Positions 25,908-33,739 of a stretch of DNA of 64,000 nt are shown piece after piece. Under the pieces are notes generated by a model. That model had not been told where the DNA came from. It saw only the letters and a list, made by a program, of their open reading frames with translations, and ran no database searches. The stretch lies in the NCBI GenBank assembly GCA_043764095.1, contig JAYUKX010000099.1, forward strand, positions 1-64,000, read 5' to 3'. A program made the position numbers and the translations under genes. Every line of letters begins with the position of its first letter. Position 1 is the stretch's first letter. Origin of the DNA: M3007 sp043764095 (GTDB taxonomy: Bacteria; Bacteroidota; Bacteroidia; Chitinophagales; Saprospiraceae).

Positions 25908-26780
25908 CTACAATTGTCGCTTCTTAAAATCTGACGGTGAAAGACCCACCCACTTTTTAAATTGTTTTGAAAAATGCGCGGGGTCATTGAAATCTAAAAA
26001 ATACGAAATTTCAGAAATGGAATACGCTGTTTCCAACAAATATTTTTTTGCCTCTTCTAACCGGTAACTATGCACGACTTCTAAGGCCGATTTTTGAGCC
26101 ACAGATCGGCAAATACGGTTAAGATGTATAGGTGTAATGTTCATCTGTTGAGCATATTCGCGAATAGATTTGACTTGAGGCAATGACTGCTTAATTCTGT
26201 TCTGAAAAGCATAGAAGTAATCTAGGGTGCGATTGTTGGTCTGTATCATCTGCGGGGTGGTTTCAAGTCCAATTCGATAAAGATGGAGCACCAACAATTG
26301 AAAATAGCACTGCAAAAAAGCATGTTTCTCCATATTTTCTGTGTTCAACTCTTGTATAATGCTATCCTTTAGATTCATTAAATAGTGCCACAATGTATGT
26401 TTTCCGTTGCAATCATAATAACGAATTTGGTTCCATTCTGATAAAATATTGGGTTTGGCTTTGATAGATCGGTCTAAGAAACCAGCCGAAAAAGTAAACA
26501 CGTCACCCTCCACATTGGCTTGAAACACAAAACCATGCACCGTATTGTTGGGAATCAATAAGATGCAGGGTGCATTCAGCACAATTTTTTTATTGCCCGA
26601 AATCAATAAGCCGCCGCTAGAAATAACAATAAAAATTTGATACAAATCCGTATGCAAATGCTCCGTTATCTTCCAATTGTAGAGGCTGCTCCGCACTTCC
26701 AAAACCTCATGGTGAATGAAATCTTGTAAAAACGGCGCCTGCGCATCGCCAAATAGACCGGGGAAATTTACTAATTTCAT
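25908..26780 (-). CDS. AraC-family transcriptional regulator
   Basis: A 290-residue protein. The N-terminal cupin-like sensing domain (about 30-150) contains LHTDLYQIFIVISSGG and IPNNTVHGFVFQ. The C-terminal double helix-turn-helix (about 190-290) has IREYAQQMNITPIHLNRICR and the second signature SISEISYFLDFNDPAHFSKQ followed by FKKWVGLSPSDFKKRQ. It probably activates a local or catabolic gene; the divergent esterase-GH3 gene at 27006, 225 bases away, is the obvious candidate target. The effector is unknown. Confidence 0.93.
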   Translation of the reverse strand: MKLVNFPGLFGDAQAPFLQDFIHHEVLEVRSSLYNWKITEHLHTDLYQIFIVISSGGLLISGNKKIVLNAPCILLIPNNTVHGFVFQANVEGDVFTFSAGFLDRSIKAKPNILSEWNQIRYYDCNGKHTLWHYLMNLKDSIIQELNTENMEKHAFLQCYFQLLVLHLYRIGLETTPQMIQTNNRTLDYFYAFQNRIKQSLPQVKSIREYAQQMNITPIHLNRICRSVAQKSALEVVHSYRLEEAKKYLLETAYSISEISYFLDFNDPAHFSKQFKKWVGLSPSDFKKRQL

Positions 26781-26944
26781 TCGATAGCGGATTTAGTGAT
26801 GATCGTGATCAGCGCATATACATTCAACAGCATCTTGTTTAATTATAACAAGTATTTGGACAAAAAAACGTAAATATCTTAAAAAATGTTTCATTTGTAC
26901 AAGAATATGATTTTTTTTTACAAAAAACAAACTTAAGCCCCGCC

Positions 26945-26952
26945 TACCTTTG
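26945..26952 (+). promoter_or_regulatory. Bacteroidota -7 promoter element
   Basis: TACCTTTG, an exact TAnnTTTG match 53 bases upstream of the ATG of the esterase-GH3 gene. Confidence 0.7.
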
Positions 26953-27005
26953 TCCCCCAACCCATGAAGAGCAATAACGCTATCATCAAAATCTAAATTC
27001 AAATA

Positions 27006-28985
27006 ATGAATATTGCTAAATTTTGTACACTTGTGTGCTTGCTATCGCCCATGTTGCTTTTTTCTCAAAAAGTAATACCCCTCCGTTCGCTGCCCAATCC
27101 CACAGGTTTGGTCTGGGATAATCCTGAAAAAGCAACATTTTCCCCTATTTTTAATACAGAAATAATAGCCAACGTATCTGTTCCAACCATTACAGTTTAC
27201 CTGCCTGGTCCTGAAAAAGCCAATGGAACAGGGCTGATCATCGCACCGGGTGGAGGTTTTCACACCCTAAGCATCAACAGCGAGGGAAATGATGTGGCAA
27301 AATGGTGCGTCGAGCATGGTATTGCAGCCTTTGTGTTGCGCTACCGACTTGTACCAACCGGCAACGATCCCGTGATGGAATTTATCCAAAAAGTAAAAAA
27401 TCGCGACCAAATGGACAAGGATATGGCGCCTGTTATTGCTCTTGCGAAGGCCGATGGTCTGGAAGCGATCAATTATGTCCGCCAACATGCTGCCGAGTTC
27501 GGTGTAAAACCCAACCGCATCGGTATTATGGGCTTTTCTGCGGGCGGGACAGTAGCCGCTTCCGCAGCCTTTGAATATACATCGGCCAATAGACCAGATT
27601 TTGTCGCCCCTATTTATCCCGCGCTGCATGTCGTTAACACCACAAAAGTACCCGATAATGCTCCCCCGCTCTTTGTAGCAGTAACGAGCGACGATAATTT
27701 TGGTTTCCAAAAACAATGTACCGCTTTATACGATCAATGGAATGCAGCCGAAAAAAGTATTGAAATGCACATTTATCCGTCTGGTGGACACGGATTTGGG
27801 ATGCGCAAACAAAATATGCCGACAGATAACTGGATCGAGCGTTTTGGCGAATGGCTTGATACACAAGGTTTTATGCGCGACTACCGCGACCTCAACCACA
27901 ACGGTAAAAAAGACATTTATGAAGATGCTGCCCAACCGCTTGAAAAACGCGTGGAAGATCTTCTGTCTCAAATGAATTTGGCAGAAAAAGCAGGTATGAT
28001 GTTTATCAACGGCGCACCTATCAATGGAGATGGCAGCTTACCGTTCAATCCAGATAAAGTAGCAAAAGGCTTTGCTGCATTTAGGCCCGCTGCACTAGAC
28101 CACATGAACAACCTCAAAATGACCCATTTCAACCTTTGGCAAATCCCCGAAGAACCTGCTATTACAGCAAAATGGTACAATAATCTGCAACAGGCAGCCG
28201 CTAAAACCCGCCTTGGTATTCCAGTGACTATCGCAAGTGACCCACGCAACCATTTTAGCAACAATATTTTTGCTATGGCCGCTAAGAGTTTTTCGATGTG
28301 GCCTGAAACACCGGGCTTTGCAGCCATTGGCGATGAAAAATTGATGGAGCGCTTTGCCGATATTGTACGGCAAGAATACACGGCCATCGGTATCCGCGAA
28401 AGCCTACATCCGCAGATTGACCTTGCTACTGAGCCGCGTTGGCCGCGTATCAGTGGTGCCTTCGGCGAGGATGCTAACCTGACTGCCCGCATGGTAACAG
28501 CATACATCAAGGGCTTACAAGGCAATGATATGAAGAACGGTGTGGCCTGTATGACCAAACATTTTCCCGGTGGCGGCCCTCAAAAAGAGGGACTTGACCC
28601 GCATTTTCCTTTCCAAAAGGGGCAAATTTACCCGGGTAAAAATTTCGATTATCACTTAATTCCCTTTGAAGCTGCTTTCAAGGCAGGTACTGCGGCCATC
28701 ATGCCTTATTATGGCATACCGGTCGGACAAACAGACGAAGAGGTTGCCATGTCGTTCAACAAAAGTATTATTACAAAACTCCTCCGCGAAAAGTATAAAT
28801 ACGACGGAGTAGTTTGTACCGATTGGGGACTGATCACGGACATGAAAACACCTACTTTCACTTGGCCAGCCCGCGCATGGGGCGTGGAAAAATTGAGCGA
28901 AAAAGAGCGCGTTAAAAAAGCAATTGAAGCGGTGTTGACCAGTTTGGTGGCGAAAACTGCCCGCAGCACGTCATGGATTTGGTAA
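27006..28985 (+). CDS. Esterase-GH3 fusion, 5' part (frameshifted)
   Basis: A 659-residue frame with a signal peptide (FCTLVCLLSPMLLFSQ). About residues 30-290 are an alpha/beta-hydrolase of the xylan-esterase/dienelactone type: APGGGF oxyanion motif, GIMGFSAGGTVAASA nucleophile, DDNFGF acid and GGHGFGMRK His. About 320-641 are the N-terminal GH3 domain, with the nucleophile Asp in YDGVVCTDWGL and the substrate-site segment CMTKHFPGGGPQ. At 28931 the frame breaks: the last residues (VLTSLVAKTARSTSWIW) are not GH3-like. One extra G in the GG pair restores the expected sequence into the 3' part. Function as built: deacetylation plus beta-glycoside hydrolysis of plant or algal oligosaccharides. 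Confidence 0.88.
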   Translation: MNIAKFCTLVCLLSPMLLFSQKVIPLRSLPNPTGLVWDNPEKATFSPIFNTEIIANVSVPTITVYLPGPEKANGTGLIIAPGGGFHTLSINSEGNDVAKWCVEHGIAAFVLRYRLVPTGNDPVMEFIQKVKNRDQMDKDMAPVIALAKADGLEAINYVRQHAAEFGVKPNRIGIMGFSAGGTVAASAAFEYTSANRPDFVAPIYPALHVVNTTKVPDNAPPLFVAVTSDDNFGFQKQCTALYDQWNAAEKSIEMHIYPSGGHGFGMRKQNMPTDNWIERFGEWLDTQGFMRDYRDLNHNGKKDIYEDAAQPLEKRVEDLLSQMNLAEKAGMMFINGAPINGDGSLPFNPDKVAKGFAAFRPAALDHMNNLKMTHFNLWQIPEEPAITAKWYNNLQQAAAKTRLGIPVTIASDPRNHFSNNIFAMAAKSFSMWPETPGFAAIGDEKLMERFADIVRQEYTAIGIRESLHPQIDLATEPRWPRISGAFGEDANLTARMVTAYIKGLQGNDMKNGVACMTKHFPGGGPQKEGLDPHFPFQKGQIYPGKNFDYHLIPFEAAFKAGTAAIMPYYGIPVGQTDEEVAMSFNKSIITKLLREKYKYDGVVCTDWGLITDMKTPTFTWPARAWGVEKLSEKERVKKAIEAVLTSLVAKTARSTSWIW

Positions 28986-29683
28986 AAGAAGGCGGATTGC
29001 AAGAATCGCGTATTGACCAATCTGTGCGCCGTTTATTGCGCCAAAAGTTTCAATTAGGGCTTTTTGACGCGCCTTTTGTGGACGAATCAAAGGTAAAAAC
29101 GATCGTTGGCAACGCAGATTTCCAAAAAGAAGCCGATGCTGCACAACGCCGTTCTATGACGCTTTTGAAAAACACTAAAAATACACTACCAATTGAAAAA
29201 AAGAACTTGAAAATTTTTGTCAAAAATATTGCGCCAGAAGTTGCTGCACTTTACGGTACTGTAGTGACTGACCCGAAACAGGCCGATTTGGCTATTGTAC
29301 GCCTTAATACTCCTTGGGTTGCAGTAGAAACCGATATCCCAATGGCGCAAGGTTTTCACCACGGCGACCTTGATTTTAAAGGAAAAGACCTACAAGAGGT
29401 GCTTGATATTTGTAAGGCAGTACCAACTATCGTGGATATATACCTCGATCGCCCGGCGGTTTTTCCTGAAATCAATGCAGTTGCAAGGGCTGTATTGGCT
29501 AATTATGGTGCGAGTGACGCTGCTGCCTTAGACGTGATTTTTGGCAAGGCAAATCCTGAAGGCAAATTACCTTTTGAACTGCCTTCGAGTATGGAAGCGG
29601 TGCGCAACCAAAAAACAGATGTACCCTATGATTCAAAAGACCCGCTGTATAAGTTTGGGCATGGATTGCATTATGGGAAATGA
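28973..29683 (+). CDS. Esterase-GH3 fusion, 3' part
   Basis: A 236-residue frame continuing the GH3 enzyme after the break at 28931. It begins DLVKEGGLQESRIDQSVRR and holds the end of the (beta/alpha)8 domain (RLLRQKFQLGLFDAPFVD) and the C-terminal alpha/beta sandwich (RRSMTLLKNTKNTLPIE). It ends at the usual GH3 tail segment LPFELPSSMEAV and FGHGLHYGK. Read in one frame, the complete protein would be about 892 residues (27006-29683). The part between 28932 and 28973 in this frame reads GVDQFGGENCPQH, as expected for GH3. The ATG at 28973 is an internal Met and probably not a real start. Confidence 0.8.
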   Translation: MDLVKEGGLQESRIDQSVRRLLRQKFQLGLFDAPFVDESKVKTIVGNADFQKEADAAQRRSMTLLKNTKNTLPIEKKNLKIFVKNIAPEVAALYGTVVTDPKQADLAIVRLNTPWVAVETDIPMAQGFHHGDLDFKGKDLQEVLDICKAVPTIVDIYLDRPAVFPEINAVARAVLANYGASDAAALDVIFGKANPEGKLPFELPSSMEAVRNQKTDVPYDSKDPLYKFGHGLHYGK

Positions 29684-29758
29684 TGGTTCAATTTTGAGAT
29701 TACAGATTTGGGAATAAAACCTTCTAGAAAACCTAAAAAAACTTATTTTACACTGTAC

Positions 29759-31147
29759 CTAGGCCGCGTGGCGTGCTTTACTCTTTTGAAAAAAGTAAGG
29801 CACAATTCCAAGCAATATGACGATCACGGAAGCCGATAGTGGGCTAATCGTAATATGGCCTTCCGCATTATAGCCATACCAAAAATTACCATTATACAAT
29901 ACCACCACACTATAATAAATCATGGCCAAATTAATGGCCAAAAAAATCAAAGGTGTTACCGGATACCCCCATGCCTTGAACGGGCGAGGCCATTCTGGGT
30001 GCTTCCAACGCATGATATAAATGCCAAATACCGATAACGAAGCAAAAATAGCCAAGGAGAATCCCACAAAATCGAGCAGCGATTTGAAATCAGATAATAA
30101 CGTAAACAAAACTGTAATACCGCCCATCACCATGGCTGCCAAATAAGGTGAACCATTAGGCCAAGTACGCGATAACGCCTTAAACATAGGATAATCCTTA
30201 CCCATTACCTCGGCCACGCGCGAGGCCGTAATAATATAGCCATTTAAAGTAGCCAAAAGCGCAAAACTCATCAAGGCCGAAAACCAATCCAGCACCCGAA
30301 TACCGCCAAAACTACGTTCTCCAAATAATTTATGAACTACGGTATTGCCTACACTGGATCCGCCCAATTTAATTTCCTCCATGCTACATACGTGTAAAAA
30401 TGTAAAATTGAGGAGTAGATAAATGGCCGTTACCACCACAATGCCCACCAAAATAGATAAAGGCAGGTTGCGTTGCGGATGTTCGATATCGGAAGAAATA
30501 TACACCGACGAGTTCCAGCCCGTATAGGAAAAATACAAGAGCGCCAAACACGAAAAAAAACTGCCTGAAAACACCTGACCTGTTGTCTGAGCATTAAAGG
30601 CAAAGGATACGTTTGAGGGCGTATGGTGCGGCAATAACAAAGGCAATGAGATAAAAATGCCGATCAATACTAATTTAAAAGCCGTAGAAATATTTTGGAA
30701 TAAACTGCCAACCCGAACGCCAAACAATTGCACCAGCGTAACCACTACAATACTAGCAACGCCAATCCATTTCGTGCCAGGAGAATCCAATGCTAAGCCG
30801 AGTATAGGCGCAAAATAATTACCTAGGTTGAGTGCTGAGCCAGCCATAGGTGCAGCAAAGCCAACAATCAAGGTACATATACCAGTAGAGAAGCCTAACG
30901 CGGGGTGGTACATCTTGGTTAAGTACTCGTATTCTCCACCAGAGCGGGGAAACAAGCCCGTCAGTTCTGCATAGCATAATCCACCGCTTAATGCCACAAT
31001 ACCACCAGCTAGCCAAAGGATAAGAATAGCGCTTCCTGATGGCAAACTATCCACTTGGAAAAATAAAGCGGCAAACACACCTGTACCGATCATATTGGCA
31101 ATAATAATGGCAGTAGCGGTCTGGAGGGTATATTTTTGATTGGGCAT
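29759..31147 (-). CDS. APC-family amino-acid permease
   Basis: A 462-residue membrane protein with about 12 helices. The first helix motif is IIIANMIGTGVFAALFF. The SGGLCYAELTGLFPRSGGEYEY segment and TGWNSSVYISSDIEHPQRN fit the LAT/ethanolamine-type APC members. It is not close in sequence to the CAT-type permease at 24269. It probably exchanges or imports neutral amino acids. A -7 promoter sits at 31162-31169, only 14 bases before the ATG, so the mRNA leader is very short. Confidence 0.9.
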   Translation of the reverse strand: MPNQKYTLQTATAIIIANMIGTGVFAALFFQVDSLPSGSAILILWLAGGIVALSGGLCYAELTGLFPRSGGEYEYLTKMYHPALGFSTGICTLIVGFAAPMAGSALNLGNYFAPILGLALDSPGTKWIGVASIVVVTLVQLFGVRVGSLFQNISTAFKLVLIGIFISLPLLLPHHTPSNVSFAFNAQTTGQVFSGSFFSCLALLYFSYTGWNSSVYISSDIEHPQRNLPLSILVGIVVVTAIYLLLNFTFLHVCSMEEIKLGGSSVGNTVVHKLFGERSFGGIRVLDWFSALMSFALLATLNGYIITASRVAEVMGKDYPMFKALSRTWPNGSPYLAAMVMGGITVLFTLLSDFKSLLDFVGFSLAIFASLSVFGIYIMRWKHPEWPRPFKAWGYPVTPLIFLAINLAMIYYSVVVLYNGNFWYGYNAEGHITISPLSASVIVILLGIVPYFFQKSKARHAA

Positions 31148-31161
31148 CGTTGTTTTTTATG

Positions 31162-31169
31162 CAAAGATA
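31162..31169 (-). promoter_or_regulatory. Bacteroidota -7 promoter element
   Basis: TATCTTTG on the minus strand, 14 bases upstream of the permease ATG. Confidence 0.65.
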
Positions 31170-31649
31170 GTATTTTTTTGTACGAGATTGCTCGTCGTCA
31201 AAACTGGTTCGGGAGTACGAATAAATCCTTAGTTCAAAAAAAAAGTAAAAAAGGGCTGTTTGTTACATTGATTTTTGGGGGTGTTTCAAAAGTTTTTTAA
31301 ATAATTTTTACCTTTTTTTTCTTAACAAAATGCTAAATTTCAACTTTTTTCATCTTTTTTATACCCATTTTTGGGTACATTTTTTCAACAAATAGGATAC
31401 TTTTATGTGTTTTTTTGCATTATAACAACCCTAAAAAACCGTTCCTTATTGATTTAATACCGTATTTTAAAATTTTATGCATTTTTATGTTTTTCAACAA
31501 AATGAAAAAAATGCACTTGCGCAGTTTGTGAAACTTCCGCACTTTTGTAACGTCAATAAGAAATAAGAACACGACGCAGTACGTTTTAGAGATGTAAAAT
31601 GTTGACACACAGATTTGCCACTTTTCATGAGATTATATACGGGAAACCG
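31170..31649. other. AT-rich spacer, possible small RNA region
   Basis: About 480 bases without a gene. It is very AT-rich, contains the palindrome TACCCATTTTTGGGTA at 31372-31387, and leads into a strong plus-strand terminator at 31650-31681. No plus-strand gene ends nearby (the closest upstream is at 29683), so the terminator may belong to a small RNA. I see no exact TAnnTTTG promoter to define its start. Confidence 0.4.
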
Positions 31650-31681
31650 GCGCGCTGCAAACGAGCAGCGCGCTTTTTTTT
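31650..31681 (+). terminator. Strong intrinsic terminator
   Basis: GCGCGCTGC, a 6-base loop, GCAGCGCGC, then eight Ts on the plus strand. The opposite strand lacks a T-tract, so it acts only on plus-strand transcripts. Confidence 0.85.
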
Positions 31682-31782
31682 TGCCCATATTGAAATTACT
31701 GTGTAATATTGCACCGCTTTAATTACTCTACGTGAGTAATAAGTACTATTCATTCACGAATCTCAAAACTAGATATATATTA

Positions 31783-33471
31783 ATGGCTTGTTCAGGATGT
31801 TCTTGTTCCACCGGGAAAGATAGCGTAGGCGGATGCGGTTCAAATGGAGGATGTTCCACGGGTGGTTGTAATAGACACAATACTTTTGATTGGATAACGG
31901 CGATGGGGATTTCGGATACTATACCTTTTGATGTGGTAGAAGTTTCTTTTAAAAATGGATCCCGCAAAGATTTTTTTAAAAATCCTCCATTTACACGTAC
32001 CACCACCGGCGATTTTGTACTGGTGGAATCCGCTTCGGGTGGTTATGATTTAGGAAAGATTTCGCTTTCTGGCGAATTAGTACGCATGCAAATGAAACGC
32101 AAGCGTATTAAAAACGACGCTCGCCTCGGTGCAGTGATCCGCAAAGCGCACGAACGCGATGTAGAACGCCTCGATGAATTGCGCAAAGAGGAGAAAGGTG
32201 TTATGGTAAAGGCGCGTACTATTGCCCGTACACTTGATCTGCAAATGAAAGTTTGCGACATCGAATTTCAGGGTGATGGCCGTAAATGTACCTTTTTTTA
32301 TACAGCAGAAGGCCGCGTGGATTTCAGGGAACTGATCCGACACTACGCTAAGGAATTTAAGGTAAAAATTGAAATGCGCCAAATTGGTGCTCGGCAGGAA
32401 TCCGCACGTATCGGTGGTCTCGGCAATTGTGGCCGCGAACTGTGCTGCTCTACTTGGCTCTCCGAATTTAAATCGGTAAATACAGCCGCTGCACGTTACC
32501 AAAACTTGGCGATTAACCAAACTAAACTATCGGGTATGTGTGGCCGACTTAAATGTTGCCTCAACTACGAACTCGATACTTATATAGATGCGTTAGAAGA
32601 TTTTCCAGATAAAGCAGATAAACTAAAAACAAAGGCAGGATTAGCCGTCTTGATGAAAACCGACGTGTTTAAGCGGCTGATGTTTTATGCTTATATCGAC
32701 AATAAAATCAAGTTCTATGCGCTCCATGTGGATCAAGTGTGGGATGCGATGGATATGATTAAAAATGGTGATATCCCAAATAGTTTGGATGATATTTTAG
32801 CAATGGCACCACCATCTGGGGTAGAAGAAGTGGAAGAATATGAACCAGACTTCGAAAATGTGGACAATGTGATCCAACTCCCACTCGAAAAACGCAAGAA
32901 AAAGAAGAAAAAGAAGAAAAATGATCGTGGGGATACCGCCGCCGCAGCTGTGGAACGCGCCGAACAGGCCGACCAACAACGTGCAGGCAAAGGCGCTCCG
33001 CAACAACAACGCCGCGATAACCGACCTCATAATAAAAGTGGCGGCGGAGACCGCCCGCCTCGGCCAGAAGGAGACAACAGACCTCCGCGTACAGAGGGCG
33101 ATAACCGCAACCCAAATAAACCAAGTGGCGGTGAACGTCCGCCTCGACCAGAAGGTAATAACAGACCTCCACGTCCAGATGGCGATAACCGCAACCCAAA
33201 TAAACCAAGTGGCGGTGAACGTCCGCCTCGACCAGAAGGTAATAACAGACCTCCGCGTCCAGATGGCGATAATAAGAACCCGAACAAACCAGGCGGCGGC
33301 GACCGTCCGCCTCGACCAGAAGGCAACAATAGGCCGCCGCGTACAGAGGGCGATAACAAGAACCCGAACAAACCAAGCGGCGGCGACCGTCCGCCTCGAC
33401 CAGAAGGCAACAACAGGCCGCCGCGTACAGAGGGCGATAACAAGAACCCGAACAAACCAAGCGGCGATTAA
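31783..33471 (+). CDS. ricT: RicT/YaaT-like PSP1-domain protein with a repeat tail
   Basis: A 562-residue protein from the ATG at 31783 (MACSGCSCSTGKD). It has a Cys/Gly-rich start, then a PSP1 domain (about 70-330) with conserved cysteines in GGLGNCGRELCCSTWL and SGMCGRLKCCLNYE. RicT in Bacillus forms a [4Fe-4S] complex affecting RNase Y and signalling; in Bacteroidota its role is less defined. After KKKKKKKNDRG the tail (about 395-562) consists of five 28-residue repeats of the type GGDRPPRPEGNNRPPRTEGD. The repeats end in a stop created by a slip, because the repeat sequence continues past it in another frame to 33592. A terminator-like hairpin follows at 33607-33645. Confidence 0.9.
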   Translation: MACSGCSCSTGKDSVGGCGSNGGCSTGGCNRHNTFDWITAMGISDTIPFDVVEVSFKNGSRKDFFKNPPFTRTTTGDFVLVESASGGYDLGKISLSGELVRMQMKRKRIKNDARLGAVIRKAHERDVERLDELRKEEKGVMVKARTIARTLDLQMKVCDIEFQGDGRKCTFFYTAEGRVDFRELIRHYAKEFKVKIEMRQIGARQESARIGGLGNCGRELCCSTWLSEFKSVNTAAARYQNLAINQTKLSGMCGRLKCCLNYELDTYIDALEDFPDKADKLKTKAGLAVLMKTDVFKRLMFYAYIDNKIKFYALHVDQVWDAMDMIKNGDIPNSLDDILAMAPPSGVEEVEEYEPDFENVDNVIQLPLEKRKKKKKKKKNDRGDTAAAAVERAEQADQQRAGKGAPQQQRRDNRPHNKSGGGDRPPRPEGDNRPPRTEGDNRNPNKPSGGERPPRPEGNNRPPRPDGDNRNPNKPSGGERPPRPEGNNRPPRPDGDNKNPNKPGGGDRPPRPEGNNRPPRTEGDNKNPNKPSGGDRPPRPEGNNRPPRTEGDNKNPNKPSGD

Positions 33472-33500
33472 TCGTCCTCCTCGACTAGAAGGCAATAACA
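33040..33500 (+). repeat. Five-fold 84-bp tandem repeat in ricT
   Basis: An 84-bp unit encoding 28 residues (core DRPPRPEGNNRPPR plus TEGDNKNPNKPSG) occurs five times with few differences, plus a partial sixth unit after the stop codon at 33469-33471. Such coding repeats can change number by slippage. Confidence 0.85.
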
Positions 33501-33606
33501 GGCCTCCAGGTATCCAGAGGGCAATCTTTGAACGCCTCATCCGAATGATAAGAATAGGGAGGATGGGCGAAAGTAATGAATTGTTATTTTGACGATAAAT
33601 CATAAA

Positions 33607-33645
33607 AAAAGAGGTTATCTGGCGTTATGCTTGGTAGCCTCTTTT
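33607..33645 (+). terminator. Terminator-like hairpin after ricT
   Basis: AAAAGAGG and CCTCTTTT form a stem with an internal GGTTATC / GGTAGCC extension, followed by TTTTG. Confidence 0.55.
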
Positions 33646-33661
33646 GTTACTCCCTACCCCT

Positions 33662-33703
33662 AAAAAAGAACAGGCCGCTGAACAATGAAGTCCAACGGCC
33701 TGT
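33662..33703 (-). terminator. Terminator of glutamine synthetase III
   Basis: On the minus strand ACAGGCCG and CGGCCTGT form a stem-loop followed by a T-rich stretch (TTCTTTTTTA), 37 bases after the glnN stop codon. Confidence 0.7.
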
Positions 33704-33739
33704 ACAAAAAGGTTTTATATAAGGAATCTTAGATTAAGA

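Noticed and set aside
31372..31387. Palindrome TACCCATTTTTGGGTA as an operator
   Set aside because: A single perfect palindrome in a very AT-rich spacer, with no promoter nearby; chance cannot be excluded.
33040..33480. Possible CRISPR array
   Set aside because: The 84-bp units are direct coding repeats without unique spacers.
32759..33603. Long minus-strand and alternative-frame open frames over the ricT tail
   Set aside because: They are by-products of the 84-bp repeat in other frames; the plus frame holds the conserved PSP1 domain with its cysteines.
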